Source of the DNA: Methylibium sp. Root1272
GTDB taxonomy: Bacteria; Pseudomonadota; Gammaproteobacteria; Burkholderiales; Burkholderiaceae_C
Length of the DNA: 64,000 nucleotides
Reading direction: 5' to 3'
Assembly: GCF_001425905.1 (NCBI RefSeq)
Contig: NZ_LMDY01000014.1
Coordinates: forward strand, 303,115-367,114
The position numbers were made by a program, and so were the translations under genes. Below, one piece after another: positions 38,862-51,899 of this stretch. The first letter of the stretch is position 1; each line of letters starts with the position of its first letter. The notes beneath the pieces were generated by a model that ran no database searches, was not told the origin of the DNA, and saw only the letters and a program-made list of their open reading frames with translations.

Positions 38862-39266
38862 ATGATCGCGATCGATTCCTCCGTCCTGATCGAACTCCTC
38901 AGCGAGAGCCCCGAGGCCGACACAGCCGAGGCCGCACTGCGTGACGCGCTGTCGCGCGGCCCGGTCGCCGTCTGCGATGTCGTCATCGCCGAGGTCTGCA
39001 GCTCGCTCGAGGAAGGCGACCGAGCCGTGCAGGTGCTCGAGGACATGGGCATCGTCTACAGCGCGGTCGAGCAGAAATCCGCGGTGCGCGCCGGCGAGAT
39101 GCAGCGCCGCTACCGCTCGCGCGGCGGCGCCCGGCAGCGCAACGTGCCCGATTTCATCGTCGGGGCCCACGCCTTGCTTCAGTGCAATGGCCTGATCACC
39201 CGCGACGCCGAGTTCTTCCGTCTCTACTTCAAGGGCCTGAAGGTCATCGTGCCGCGCGCCGCATGA
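38862..39266 (+). CDS. vapC: PIN-domain ribonuclease toxin (VapC)
   Basis: A 134-residue PIN-domain RNase. The acidic active site is visible as [13 protein letters not shown] (first Asp), VVIAEVCSS (Glu), [13 protein letters not shown] (Asp) and LITRDAEFF (last Asp). VapC toxins cut specific tRNAs or rRNA unless bound by VapB. The gene is cotranscribed with vapB. It ends 55 bases before acnB with no terminator between, so read-through into aconitase is possible. Confidence 0.9.
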   Translation: MIAIDSSVLIELLSESPEADTAEAALRDALSRGPVAVCDVVIAEVCSSLEEGDRAVQVLEDMGIVYSAVEQKSAVRAGEMQRRYRSRGGARQRNVPDFIVGAHALLQCNGLITRDAEFFRLYFKGLKVIVPRAA

Positions 39267-39321
39267 CCGAGCCCGTCCGCTTTCGTTCCCGCCCTCCTCC
39301 TACCGTCTCCGGAGTCCACCC

Positions 39322-41913
39322 ATGCTGCAAGCCTATCGCCAACATGCCGCCGAACGCGCCGCGCTCGGCATCCCCCCGCTGCCGCTCGAGGCCAAGCAGG
39401 TCGCCGAGCTGATCGAGCTGATCAAGAACCCGCCGGCCGGCGAGGAGGCCTTCCTGCTCGACCTGCTGACGCACCGCGTGCCGCCGGGCGTGGACGACGC
39501 CGCCAAGGTCAAGGCCTCGTTCCTGGCCGCCGTGGCGCACGGCGACCTCGCGGTCGGCCTGATCTCCAAGGCCAAGGCCACCGAGCTGCTGGGCACCATG
39601 GTGGGCGGCTACAACGTCAAGCCGCTGATCGACCTGCTCGATAACGCCGAAGTGGCCGGGGTGGCCGCCGAGGGCCTGAAGAAGACGCTGCTGATGTTCG
39701 ACTTCTTCCACGACGTGGCCGAGAAGTCGAAAGCCGGCAACGCCAAGGCGAAGGAAGTGATCCAGAGCTGGGCCGATGCCGAGTGGTTCACCTCGCGCCC
39801 CGAGGTCGACAAGAAGATCACCGTCACCGTCTTCAAGGTGCCGGGCGAAACGAACACGGACGACCTGTCACCGGCGCCCGACGCCTGGAGTCGTCCGGAC
39901 ATCCCGCTGCATTACCTGGCGATGCTGAAGAACACCCGCGAAGGCGCGGCCTTCAAGCCCGAGGAGGACGGCAAGCGCGGCCCGATGCAGTTCATCGACG
40001 ACCTGAAGAAGAAGGGCCATCTGGTCGCCTACGTCGGCGACGTGGTGGGCACCGGCTCGTCGCGCAAGAGCGCGACCAACAGCGTGATCTGGGCCACCGG
40101 CCAGGACATCCCCTTCGTGCCGAACAAGCGCTTCGGCGGCGTCACGCTGGGCGGAAAGATCGCGCCGATCTTCTTCAACACCCAGGAAGACTCGGGCTCG
40201 CTGCCGATCGAGGTCGACGTGTCCACGCTCGAGATGGGCGACGTGGTCGACATCCTGCCGTACGAAGGCAAGATCCAGAAGAACGGCGCCACGCTCGTCG
40301 AGTTCAAGCTCAAGAACGAGGTGCTGTTCGACGAGGTACGCGCCGGCGGCCGCATCAACCTGATCATCGGCCGCAGCCTCACCGGCAAGGCGCGCGAGTT
40401 CCTCGGCCTGCCCGCGTCGACGCTGTTCCGCCTGCCCAAGGCCCCGGCCGCGACCCAGGCCGGCTTCACGCTGGCGCAGAAGATGGTCGGCCGCGCCGTC
40501 GGCCTGCCCGAGGGCCAGGGCGTGCGCCCGGGCACCTACTGCGAGCCGAAGATGACCACCGTCGGCAGCCAGGACACCACCGGCCCGATGACGCGCGACG
40601 AGCTGAAGGACCTGGCCTGCCTGGGCTTCAGCGCCGACCTCGTGATGCAGAGCTTCTGCCACACCGCGGCCTACCCGAAGCCGGTGGACGTGAAGACGCA
40701 CCGCGAGCTGCCCGCCTTCATCAGCAACCGCGGCGGCGTGGCCCTGCGCCCGGGCGATGGCGTGATCCACAGCTGGCTCAACCGCCTGCTGCTGCCCGAC
40801 ACCGTGGGCACCGGCGGCGACAGCCACACCCGCTTCCCGATCGGCATCAGCTTCCCTGCGGGTTCGGGCCTGGTGGCGTTCGGCGCGGCCACCGGCGTGA
40901 TGCCGCTGGACATGCCCGAATCGGTGCTGGTGCGCTTCAAGGGCCAGATGCAGCCGGGCGTGACGCTGCGCGATCTGGTGCATGCGATCCCGCTGTATGC
41001 GATCAAGGCCGGCCTGCTGACGGTCGCCAAGGCCGGCAAGAAGAACGTGTTCTCCGGCCGCGTGCTCGAGATCGAGGGCCTGCCGGACCTGAAGGTCGAA
41101 CAGGCCTTCGAGCTGAGCGACGCTTCGGCCGAGCGCTCGGCCGCCGGCTGCACCATCAAGCTCAACCCGGCGCCGATCAAGGAGTACCTCACCAGCAACG
41201 TCGTGCTGATGAAGAACATGATCGCCGATGGCTATGCCGACGCCCGCACCCTGCAGCGCCGCATCGAGAAGGTCGAGGCCTGGCTGGCCGATCCGCAGCT
41301 GCTCGAGGCTGACAAGAACGCCGAGTACGCCGCCGTGATCGAGATCGACCTGGCCGACATCAAGGAGCCGATCCTCTGCTGCCCCAACGATCCGGACGAC
41401 GCCAAGACGCTCAGCGACGTGGCCGGCACCAAGATCGACGAGGCCTTCATCGGCTCGTGCATGACCAACATCGGCCACTTCCGCGCCGCCGCCAAGCTGC
41501 TGGGTGGCCAGCGCGACATCCCGGTCAAGCTGTGGGTCGCCCCGCCGACCAAGATGGACGAGAGCGAGCTGATCAAGGAAGGCCACTACGCCAACTTCGG
41601 CGCCGCCGGTGCCCGCACCGAGATGCCCGGTTGCAGCCTGTGCATGGGCAACCAGGCGCAGGTGCGTGAAGGCGCGACCGTTGTCTCCACCAGCACCCGC
41701 AACTTCCCGAACCGCCTGGGCAAGAACACCAACGTGTTCCTGGCCTCGGCCGAACTGGCGGCGATCGCGTCCAAGCTCGGCAAGATCCCGACCGTGGCCG
41801 AGTACCACGAGGCGATGGGCATCATCAACAAGGACGCCGACAGCGTGTACCGCTACATGAACTTCGACCAGATCGAGGAATACGCCAGCGTTGCGAAGGA
41901 AGTCGCCGCCTGA
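39322..41913 (+). CDS. acnB: Aconitate hydratase B
   Basis: An 863-residue TCA-cycle aconitase, converting citrate to isocitrate through cis-aconitate. It has the AcnB order: a HEAT-like N-terminal domain ([20 protein letters not shown]), then the swivel domain ([20 protein letters not shown] near 175), then domains 1-3. Cluster cysteines are in [15 protein letters not shown] near 710 and [11 protein letters not shown] near 772. A GGAG site precedes the ATG. AcnB is the main growth-phase aconitase in E. coli; AcnA is encoded 5.7 kb away. Confidence 0.97.
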   Translation: MLQAYRQHAAERAALGIPPLPLEAKQVAELIELIKNPPAGEEAFLLDLLTHRVPPGVDDAAKVKASFLAAVAHGDLAVGLISKAKATELLGTMVGGYNVKPLIDLLDNAEVAGVAAEGLKKTLLMFDFFHDVAEKSKAGNAKAKEVIQSWADAEWFTSRPEVDKKITVTVFKVPGETNTDDLSPAPDAWSRPDIPLHYLAMLKNTREGAAFKPEEDGKRGPMQFIDDLKKKGHLVAYVGDVVGTGSSRKSATNSVIWATGQDIPFVPNKRFGGVTLGGKIAPIFFNTQEDSGSLPIEVDVSTLEMGDVVDILPYEGKIQKNGATLVEFKLKNEVLFDEVRAGGRINLIIGRSLTGKAREFLGLPASTLFRLPKAPAATQAGFTLAQKMVGRAVGLPEGQGVRPGTYCEPKMTTVGSQDTTGPMTRDELKDLACLGFSADLVMQSFCHTAAYPKPVDVKTHRELPAFISNRGGVALRPGDGVIHSWLNRLLLPDTVGTGGDSHTRFPIGISFPAGSGLVAFGAATGVMPLDMPESVLVRFKGQMQPGVTLRDLVHAIPLYAIKAGLLTVAKAGKKNVFSGRVLEIEGLPDLKVEQAFELSDASAERSAAGCTIKLNPAPIKEYLTSNVVLMKNMIADGYADARTLQRRIEKVEAWLADPQLLEADKNAEYAAVIEIDLADIKEPILCCPNDPDDAKTLSDVAGTKIDEAFIGSCMTNIGHFRAAAKLLGGQRDIPVKLWVAPPTKMDESELIKEGHYANFGAAGARTEMPGCSLCMGNQAQVREGATVVSTSTRNFPNRLGKNTNVFLASAELAAIASKLGKIPTVAEYHEAMGIINKDADSVYRYMNFDQIEEYASVAKEVAA

Positions 41914-41938
41914 TCGCAGGCAGCTTCGGCTGACGCCG

Positions 41939-41966
41939 CGGCCCGCAGTCCCTGCGGGCCGTTTTT
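41939..41966 (+). terminator. Intrinsic terminator after acnB
   Basis: Perfect 10-base arms CGGCCCGCAG (41939-41948) and CTGCGGGCCG (41952-41961) with a TCC loop, followed by TTTTTCC. The end of the convergent FUSC gene is 5 bases further. Confidence 0.9.
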
Positions 41967-41971
41967 CCTTT

Positions 41972-44161
41972 TCAGGCGCGCTGTCGGCCTGCCGCAGATT
42001 GCCGCTGCGCGTGCGCGCGCAGCACCTGCACGGCGGCGGCCACACCGCGAGCGGCCCGCACCGTCATCTGTGATCGGCGCTCGAACCAGGGCAACAGTGC
42101 CACCAAAGCCGACTGGGTCGGCAGCGCGAAGGAGCCGCCCTGCGCTGGCGCCGAGGCGGCTTCCGCGTGCTCGCCCTCTCTTGGGGTCGAGGCCGGCGCG
42201 AGGCAGGCGCGCACCGCCGCGGCCGCGCGGCGCAGCACGTCCTCGGCCGGCTCGCGGTCGAGCGCATCGACGCGCCGGGTGAGCATCTGCCGCATCGCTG
42301 CCAGGTGGCCGAGCATCTCCTGGCCATGGGTCAGCGCGTCGGTGATGGCCTGCAGCGGCACCCGAACCCGCTCCGGCTCGACGCTGCTGCGCTGCGCCAC
42401 CGCGGCCAGCCCGGCCAGCGACTCGTAGGCTTCGCGGCGCGCCAGGCCCAGCTTCGCACGGCTGCGGCCGGGCTCGGGCCAGGCCAGCACTTCACCGGCC
42501 AGCACGTTCAGGCTGTTGAGCAACCGGTCGAGCGCCCGCGTGAGGCTGCTGCGCTCCCAGGACGGCAGCACGTAGCAGAACGCCCAGGCCAGCACCGCGC
42601 CGAGCGCGGTATCGGCCAGGCGCTCCGCCACCGCGAAGCCGGCCGACGGCTCAGCCAGATGGGCCTGCAGCAAGGCCATCACGGTGGCGGCGATGGCGGT
42701 GACGAGGTAGCGCACATTCACGAAGGCATGCGCGGCTCCGACCGCCAGCAGGAAGGCCACCGAGGCCACGCCGCTCCAGTGCAGTTGCGCCAACCCGAGC
42801 ACCAGCAGACAGCCGAGCACCGTGCCGCCGAGCCGCGCGTTGCGCCGTCCGAGCGTCTGCTCCAGGTTGCCGCGCAGCACGACCGCGACGCTCAGCACCA
42901 GCCAGTGCGGGTGCGAGGCCCAGGGCAGCGCCTCGCCGATGAAATAGGCTGCCCCGAGCGCGACGGCCGAGCGCACGGCGTGGCGCAGCACCGGCGATCT
43001 TCCGCTGGTGTGCGGTTTCAGCGCGGCGAGCGGCCAGCCCTCGACCGACACGAACAGGCTCAGCTCCTCCTGCGTCAACCGCAGCGGCAACAGCTCTCCG
43101 CGCATCAGCGCGCGCATCTGCCGCAGGTCGTCGATCATGTGCTGCGCGCGATCGGCCAGCGCCGGCAGCAGGTGTTTGCGCCGGTCGCCCGCCGGGATCG
43201 AGACGCCGGCCACCCAGGCGTGCAGCGGGCGGTCGTCACTGTCGTGCGTGGCCTCCACCGGATCGTCGTAGCGCAGCGCGCCCTGCATGGCATCGAGCGC
43301 GGCGGCCTGCGCCTCCAGATTGGCGGCGAGCCGCTGGCGCACCGCGGCCGCCAGCGCATCGTCGCCCAGCAGACCCAGATCGAGTTCGCTGGCCAGCAGG
43401 GTGTCGCGCAGATCGACCGCGGTGACCAGCAGGCCGGCGAAAGTCCGCGTTTCGGTGTTGCAGTCCGGCCGCTCGAAGAGCAGATCGCGCGCCGCCTGCA
43501 CCCGGTCGTTGAGCGCGGTCTCGTCGCGGATCCACGCGCGCAGCCGGTCGGCGGCCGGGTCGCTGCCGCGCGCCGGTGGCGACGGCGGCACCAGCAGCGC
43601 GGCGCGCGCCCGCAGCAAGGCGGACAGCCCCTCCAGGACGCCGGCCAGCGCCAGCGCGCGGTAACGGCGCTGCAGCATCACCGCGCAGAACATCGCCCAG
43701 GCCATGTACAAGACCGCGCCGAGCGCCGTCCAGGCGGTGTGCGAGAACACCGCGGCCGCACCTGACACCGGCGGCGACGACATCGCGAACACGATCGCCA
43801 GGATGCCGACGAAGGACACAGGGCCGGCGCGCAGACCCCAGGCCAGCGTCATCGCCGAGACGAAGGCCACCAGCGCCACCACGCCGCCGAGCGCCACCGG
43901 ATGCAGCCGCAGCGCGACGACGAGCGCCGTCACGACGCAGGCGCTGAAGGCCGCCAGAGACACCCGCCGCCAACTGCGGCGCGGCACCACCGGCAGATCG
44001 GCCAGGCTGACGCAGACCGCCCCACTGACGGCCCACAGCGCCGGCGGCGTGCCGGCCAGCGCCGACACCAGCGCCTGGATCAGGCAGATGCCGAGTGCGA
44101 CGCCGATGCCGTTGACGACATGCAGCGGCAGCGCGTGCAGCGGGCGCCAGGGAACGCGCAT
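41972..44161 (-). CDS. FUSC-family membrane transporter (YccS/YhfK-like)
   Basis: A 729-residue inner-membrane protein. Two blocks of about six hydrophobic helices (residues about 15-160 and 390-515) are separated and followed by cytoplasmic domains, the FUSC/YccS layout. The second block has HWLVLSVAVVLRGNLEQTLG and RRNARLGGTVLGCLLVLG, conserved in the family. Relatives include aromatic-acid and fusaric-acid exporters, but the substrate here is unknown. Its ATG overlaps the panE stop by one base (TGATG). It is thus translationally coupled and the last gene of a ligase-sbcB-panE-FUSC operon. Confidence 0.87.
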   Translation of the reverse strand: MRVPWRPLHALPLHVVNGIGVALGICLIQALVSALAGTPPALWAVSGAVCVSLADLPVVPRRSWRRVSLAAFSACVVTALVVALRLHPVALGGVVALVAFVSAMTLAWGLRAGPVSFVGILAIVFAMSSPPVSGAAAVFSHTAWTALGAVLYMAWAMFCAVMLQRRYRALALAGVLEGLSALLRARAALLVPPSPPARGSDPAADRLRAWIRDETALNDRVQAARDLLFERPDCNTETRTFAGLLVTAVDLRDTLLASELDLGLLGDDALAAAVRQRLAANLEAQAAALDAMQGALRYDDPVEATHDSDDRPLHAWVAGVSIPAGDRRKHLLPALADRAQHMIDDLRQMRALMRGELLPLRLTQEELSLFVSVEGWPLAALKPHTSGRSPVLRHAVRSAVALGAAYFIGEALPWASHPHWLVLSVAVVLRGNLEQTLGRRNARLGGTVLGCLLVLGLAQLHWSGVASVAFLLAVGAAHAFVNVRYLVTAIAATVMALLQAHLAEPSAGFAVAERLADTALGAVLAWAFCYVLPSWERSSLTRALDRLLNSLNVLAGEVLAWPEPGRSRAKLGLARREAYESLAGLAAVAQRSSVEPERVRVPLQAITDALTHGQEMLGHLAAMRQMLTRRVDALDREPAEDVLRRAAAAVRACLAPASTPREGEHAEAASAPAQGGSFALPTQSALVALLPWFERRSQMTVRAARGVAAAVQVLRAHAQRQSAAGRQRA

Positions 44162-45078
44162 CAAGCCAGATCGCCTTCCAGCACCTTCACCAGCGCGTGC
44201 AGGCAGCGGTTCACCGGCGTCGGCGTGGCGGTGGCCTCGCCGCGCCGGATGACGTAGCCATTGAGATGGTCGATCTCACTGGGCCGCCCGCGACGCAGGT
44301 CCTGTGCGGTCGACGAGAACTGGTCCGGCATGGTCTGCGCAATGCGGCGCACCGCCGCCGGCACGTCGCCGGGGATCTGCACGCCGCTGGCGGCGGCCAC
44401 GGCCAGGCATTCGGCCACCAGATCGTCCATCACCCGCGCCATGCCCTCGCGCGCCACCAGCGGGCCGTAGGGCAGGCGCGTCAACGCCGACAGCGCGTTG
44501 TAGGCGCAGTTCAGCACCAGCTTGGCCCACAGCGCGCCGGCCACGTTGTCGCTGGTCTCGGCCGGCACGCCGGCATCGATCAGCAGCGAGATCAGGCCTG
44601 CGGCATCCAGGGTGCCCGGCACGCCGCGCGCGGCGGTCGGCCCGATCACCAACTCGCCCCGGCCGTTGTGCTTCACGTGGCCGGGACCGGCCATCTCGGC
44701 GGCGACATAGACCACCGCCGGCCACACCGGCACGTCCACCAGCGCCTGCAGGCGCTCGGCGTTGTCGACGCCGTTCTGCAGGCTCAGCACCAGCGCCTCA
44801 GGCGCCAAGTGCGTGCGCAGTGCGAGGCCGGCCGTCTCGGTGTCGGTCGACTTGACACAGAACAGCACCAGCGCCGCGTCGCCCAGCGCGGCGGCCTCGG
44901 TGTTCGCCTGCACCGGCAGTTCGACATCGAACGCGGACGTCTGCAGCCGCAGGCCGCGGCGCTGCAGCGCCTCGACGTGGGCCGGGCGGCCGACCAGCAT
45001 CACCTCGTGGCCGGCACGCGCCAGCATGCCGCCGTAGTAGCAGCCCACGGCGCCCGCGCCCATCACACCGATCTTCAT
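44161..45078 (-). CDS. panE: 2-dehydropantoate 2-reductase
   Basis: A 305-residue NADPH-dependent ketopantoate reductase of pantothenate/CoA synthesis. NADPH binds MKIGVMGAGAVGCYYGGMLA at the N-terminus. LVLFCVKSTDTE near residue 70 closes the Rossmann domain. LWAKLVLNCAYNALSALT near 175 has the catalytic Lys and Asn. SSTAQDLRRGRPSEIDHLNG near 245 is the substrate-binding signature. Family members also include ApbA-like paralogues, so the pathway is likely but not proven. It is 22 bases after sbcB and overlaps the FUSC gene. Confidence 0.92.
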   Translation of the reverse strand: MKIGVMGAGAVGCYYGGMLARAGHEVMLVGRPAHVEALQRRGLRLQTSAFDVELPVQANTEAAALGDAALVLFCVKSTDTETAGLALRTHLAPEALVLSLQNGVDNAERLQALVDVPVWPAVVYVAAEMAGPGHVKHNGRGELVIGPTAARGVPGTLDAAGLISLLIDAGVPAETSDNVAGALWAKLVLNCAYNALSALTRLPYGPLVAREGMARVMDDLVAECLAVAAASGVQIPGDVPAAVRRIAQTMPDQFSSTAQDLRRGRPSEIDHLNGYVIRRGEATATPTPVNRCLHALVKVLEGDLA

Positions 45079-45100
45079 CGTCCGCTTCCGCGCTCGCGCT

Positions 45101-46540
45101 TCAGGGGGCCGGCGGCGCGATCTGCTCGGCGTAGTCGTAGAGCGCGCCCAGGATGTCCTGGCCGCGCTCGTCGGCCGACTCGCTGAGCGCGTAGATGCGC
45201 TCGAAGAAGGCCGCCAGGCTGCCGCCGCCGCCGACGCCCAGGTGCAACCGCTCGGCGCGGTGCTGCTCCCACTGCGCCCGTTCCTCGGCATCGAGCGTGT
45301 GCGGAAAGTTGCGTGCGCGGTAGCGGAACAGCAATTCCTCCAGGCGCCCGTCCTCGAATGGCGGACGCTGTCCCGCCAGCCCTTCCGGCGGCAGCGCGCG
45401 CAGCCGCTCGAGCGTGCGCCGATCGGCATTGGAGACGAAGCCGCCGTACAGGTTTTCGTCGACGTCGGGCGCCTGCTCGGGCGCCGGCCGCGCGAACACC
45501 TCGGCCCACAGTGCGCGCGGCAGCGCGTCGTGGGCCAGGGCGATGTCGGCGTGGCGCTGCACCCGGGTCGCGTCGTAGCCCCAGCGCTCGGCCATCGCCG
45601 GGCTCAGCGTCTTGAGGTTGCCGATGACGATCGGCGACTTGTTGATGTGGATGCTCTTGATCGGCAGGCGCGTCGTGCCCTCGGGCAGTTCGTCGGCCTT
45701 GGTGAACAGGCGCTGGCGGATCGCCGCGGCATCGAGCCCGTAGAGCTCGCTCGGGTCCGCCGCCAGATCCCAGACGATCAGTTCGTTCTTGTTGGTCGGG
45801 TGGGTGCCGAGCGGCCACACCGCCGCGAGGCAGCCCCGCTCGGCCGGGTACATGCCGGAGATGTGCAGGAAGGGCCGCTGGGCACCGGCGCCGATCTCGG
45901 CCATCACTGCATCCTTGCGGTGCAGCCTGAAGCAAAAATCCCACAGCCGGGGTTGCTGACTGCGGATCAGCCGCGCCAGGCCGATGGTGGCGCGCACGTC
46001 CGACAGCGCATCGTGCGCCGCCGCGTGCGCCAGGCCGTTGGCCGCCGTCAGGTGCTCGAGCTTGAACGAGGCCCGGCCGTCCTCGTGGCGCGGCCACTCG
46101 ATGCCCTCGGGCCGCAATGCATAGGTGCAGCGCACCACGTCGAGCAGGTCCCAGCGGCCACAACCGTTCTGCCATTCGCGGGCATAGGGATCCATCAGGT
46201 TGCGCCAGAACAGATGGCGCGTCACCTCGTCGTCGAAGCGGATGGTGTTGTAGCCCACGCCCACCGTGCCCGGCGCCGCCAGCTCGCGCTCGATGGCGGC
46301 CGCGAAGGCATGCTCCGGCAGGCCCTGCTCCAGGCAGGTCTGCGGCAGGATGCCGGTCAGCAGGCAGGACTCAGGGTCGGGCAGGAAATCGGGCGCAGGC
46401 TGGCAGTAGTGCATCAGCGGCGGACCGATCTCGTTGAGTTCCGCGTCGGTGCGCACGCCGGCGAACTGCGCCGGCCGGTCGCGCCGCGGCCAGCGCCCGA
46501 AGGTTTCGTAGTCGTGCCAGTAGAAGCTGTGTTCGCTCAT
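45101..46540 (-). CDS. sbcB: Exodeoxyribonuclease I
   Basis: A 479-residue 3'-5' single-strand DNA exonuclease of recombination and mismatch repair. The DEDDh catalytic set begins in FYWHDYETFGRWPRRDRPAQ near residue 10 and continues with GVGYNTIRFDDEVTRHLFW near 105 and AHAAAHDALSDVRATIGLA near 175. The C-terminal half has the Exo I SH3-like and helical extensions (LEELLFRYRARNFPHTL). The start MSEHSFYW at 46540 is preferred over an ATG four codons earlier. It lies 38 bases after the DNA ligase gene on the same strand, so a DNA-repair grouping is plausible. Confidence 0.94.
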   Translation of the reverse strand: MSEHSFYWHDYETFGRWPRRDRPAQFAGVRTDAELNEIGPPLMHYCQPAPDFLPDPESCLLTGILPQTCLEQGLPEHAFAAAIERELAAPGTVGVGYNTIRFDDEVTRHLFWRNLMDPYAREWQNGCGRWDLLDVVRCTYALRPEGIEWPRHEDGRASFKLEHLTAANGLAHAAAHDALSDVRATIGLARLIRSQQPRLWDFCFRLHRKDAVMAEIGAGAQRPFLHISGMYPAERGCLAAVWPLGTHPTNKNELIVWDLAADPSELYGLDAAAIRQRLFTKADELPEGTTRLPIKSIHINKSPIVIGNLKTLSPAMAERWGYDATRVQRHADIALAHDALPRALWAEVFARPAPEQAPDVDENLYGGFVSNADRRTLERLRALPPEGLAGQRPPFEDGRLEELLFRYRARNFPHTLDAEERAQWEQHRAERLHLGVGGGGSLAAFFERIYALSESADERGQDILGALYDYAEQIAPPAP

Positions 46541-46578
46541 CGCCCGCAACATACCTCAAGCCGCAGCCGGGACCCGCG

Positions 46579-47460
46579 TCAAGGCCCGGCCACCCGCAGG
46601 AAACTGGCGAAGCGCGGCAGGCCGCGCGCCGTCGTGCCGCGATAGGTGTAGGTGACCACCGCGCCCGGCGGAGGCGGCGAGGCGCGCTGGGCATTGCTGA
46701 AGCCCGTGCCGAGCGCGAACTCCTGCCCTTGCGGCGTGCGCACGCGCAAGGCACCCAACTGCCCGGCAAACCGGCCCTTCCCCGCCACGTGCCCGACGAC
46801 CACGGCCTCGGCATCCTGCAACGGCTTGAGCTTCAGCAGCACCTCGCTGCGGCCGGTGACGTAGGGCGCGTCGGCCCGGTGCAGCATCAGCCCTTCGCCG
46901 CCCTGCGCCACCACGCTGGCCAGCCGGGCCTGCAAGGCCGCCGTATCGGGCAGCTCCCACTGCTCCACCACCATCAGCGGCCCGGCCCCCGCTTGCCTGA
47001 CCACTTGAGCAATTCGCGCCGCCCGCTCGGCGAACGGGCCAGGCGCGCCCGGCAGCTCGAACACGCCGTACCGCACCTGACGCCATCCTGCATCGTCGGG
47101 CTGCCGGTCCCGCACGATCGCCGTCAGCGCCTCGAAGCGGCCACGGCCGAGCCACAGCTCGCCATCCAGCGCCACGGCCGGCAGGCCGGCCGTGAACCAG
47201 CCCGGCGCCGGCACCACGCCGCCGCCGCGGAACCGCAGCACGCGTCCGTCCCATTGCGCCCGCACGCCGTCGAGCTTCTCGCTCACCCGGTAGCCGACCG
47301 GCGACTGGCCGGCCGCGGCCTCGCGCGCCAGCAGCATCGACGGTGCGGCCGCACCGTCGCGGGGCGGATGCCCCGTTGCGGCGCTGGCGACCCGGACGCG
47401 GAGGGCCGCGGCCAGGGCCAGCGCCCGACCCATCACGTCGCGTCTCGACATCCCCTGCAT
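46579..47460 (-). CDS. ATP-dependent DNA ligase with Tat-type export signal (LigE-like)
   Basis: A 293-residue minimal ATP-dependent DNA ligase. The adenylation motif is YRVSEKLDGVRAQWDGR near residue 60 (KxDG, Lys nucleophile). VALDGELWLGRGRFE near 95 is motif III, EGLMLHRADAPY near 190 motif IV and VLLKLKPLQDAEAVVVG near 210 motif V. A short OB domain closes the chain. The N-terminus MSRRDVMGRALALAAALRVR looks like a twin-arginine signal, so it probably acts outside the cytoplasm. LigE-type ligases of Neisseria and Haemophilus are also exported, but by Sec-like signals. ATG 47460 has an AAGGAG site. Confidence 0.85.
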   Translation of the reverse strand: MQGMSRRDVMGRALALAAALRVRVASAATGHPPRDGAAAPSMLLAREAAAGQSPVGYRVSEKLDGVRAQWDGRVLRFRGGGVVPAPGWFTAGLPAVALDGELWLGRGRFEALTAIVRDRQPDDAGWRQVRYGVFELPGAPGPFAERAARIAQVVRQAGAGPLMVVEQWELPDTAALQARLASVVAQGGEGLMLHRADAPYVTGRSEVLLKLKPLQDAEAVVVGHVAGKGRFAGQLGALRVRTPQGQEFALGTGFSNAQRASPPPPGAVVTYTYRGTTARGLPRFASFLRVAGP

Positions 47461-47656
47461 GGCCGACTCCTTCCGTTCGATGGCCCGCGGCGATTGTTCG
47501 GTCGCACGGCCGTCGCGGGATCCTCCCCGCTGGAGCGGATGACGGGGGAGCGCGCCGGCCCTCGCAAGGGTGCGTCGACCAAGGTGCCGCGATGTCATGT
47601 GGTGTTGGCATGCAAACCGCATAATCGTTTTCAACCCCACCCCACCGAGGTCGACC

Positions 47657-50386
<2,730 letters not shown>

Positions 50387-50427
50387 CCACCGCCTCGTGA
50401 GGACGCGACACGACGGCCGTCGAGTCC

Positions 50428-50784
50428 TCAGCGCGACAGTCGTGCGTTGAACACCGCTTCGTCGAAGCCGACGGTCACGCCACCCGGCCACTCCACCACG
50501 GGCCGCTTCACCAGCGACGGATGCTCCCGCAGCGCGCGCTGGGCGCTCGCTGCGTCGACGACGGTCTCCCGCACCGCCGGATCGAGTTGGCGCCAGGTCG
50601 TGCCCTTGCGGTTGACCAGCGTCTCCCAACCGACGGCGGCCACCCAAGCGGCCAGTGCGTCGGGGGGCACACCCTGCTTCTTGAAATCGTGAAACGTGTA
50701 GCCGACGTTCCGGGCCTCCAGCCAGGCGCGGGCCCGCTTCACGGTGTCGCAGTTCGGGATGCCGTACAGGGTGATCGTGGGCAT
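50428..50784 (-). CDS. ArsC/Spx-family protein (YffB type)
   Basis: A 118-residue thioredoxin-fold protein of the arsenate reductase/Spx superfamily. MPTITLYGIPNCDTVKRARA has a single N-terminal Cys, without the CxxC of Spx. YTFHDFKKQGVPPDALAAWV, WETLVNRKGTTWRQL and HPSLVKRPVVEW are characteristic of the YffB subgroup, whose function is unsettled (a glutathione-dependent thiol reductase has been suggested). It is the last of four leftward small genes (hemerythrin, DUF454, lipoprotein, YffB). Confidence 0.9.
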   Translation of the reverse strand: MPTITLYGIPNCDTVKRARAWLEARNVGYTFHDFKKQGVPPDALAAWVAAVGWETLVNRKGTTWRQLDPAVRETVVDAASAQRALREHPSLVKRPVVEWPGGVTVGFDEAVFNARLSR

Positions 50785-50825
50785 CGGATCAGAGGTTTCC
50801 GTGCGCAGCGGCCCGGACGATCAGG

Positions 50826-51344
50826 TCACCGGCCATCGAAGAGATCGTCGCACTGAGGATCGACGTTGTTGCCCAGTTCGGCCACCTTGTTCGAGGTGTC
50901 GAGGCTGACCTGGAACCACACGCAGAACGGTGTGTCGTAGCGATAGGACCAGAGCTGATGCTGCTGACGCGACAGGAAGCGTACGTTCGATGGGTGGCCG
51001 ATGCGCTGCAGCACTTCGTCGCGGCTCATGCCGATCTGCAGCGCGTAGAAGTTCTTCTCGGTCAGCACCTGCTCCCAGCGCAGCAGCCGCTGCTCGGCAT
51101 CGAAATCGAGCATGTAGGTGTGCTTGCCCATCGGGCCTCGGGCGAACTCCAAGCGCTCGCCGGACGGAGCGAGTGCATAGCGACCGGTCGGCGGGCCCAT
51201 GTGCTCGATGACTTGCGCTTGCGGCGTGCCGGCGGGCAACCCCGACGGGCTGTAGCCGGCACAGGCCGACAGCGCAAGCGCGCCGATCCACGTCAGCATG
51301 CGGCGCACCGCGGTCGATGCGGTAGCGAGGGTCGGTGGACTCAT
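50826..51344 (-). CDS. Lipoprotein with two BamE/SmpA-like repeats
   Basis: A 172-residue predicted lipoprotein. A hydrophobic signal with lipobox (MLTWIGALALSACAGY) ends in the Cys to be lipidated. Two similar modules follow: PAGTPQAQVIEHMGPPTGRY near residue 40 and QIGMSRDEVLQRIGHPSNVR near 105, each with the BamE-like pattern Gly-x-x-x-x-x-Val-x-x-x-x-Gly-x-Pro. Two further cysteines near the C-terminus could pair. The start may be MSPPTLATAS (51344) or a Met just before the lipobox. It depends on Lgt, encoded at 11.5 kb. Confidence 0.8.
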   Translation of the reverse strand: MSPPTLATASTAVRRMLTWIGALALSACAGYSPSGLPAGTPQAQVIEHMGPPTGRYALAPSGERLEFARGPMGKHTYMLDFDAEQRLLRWEQVLTEKNFYALQIGMSRDEVLQRIGHPSNVRFLSRQQHQLWSYRYDTPFCVWFQVSLDTSNKVAELGNNVDPQCDDLFDGR

Positions 51345-51411
51345 CGACAAATTCTGCCCGCGAGTGAAATCCGACCCGTTCGCACGGAGATAGCGAGCAC
51401 GGCGACGTCGT

Positions 51412-51834
<423 letters not shown>

Positions 51835-51899
51835 GGACACAGTATCGGTCCGCCGCCGACCGATGGATCGCCCGGCCGGCCGGGCCGGCCTCGAACGCC

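Noticed and set aside
44162..44164. TTG start for the FUSC gene one codon before ATG
   Set aside because: The ATG that overlaps the panE stop (TGATG) is the more usual coupled start.
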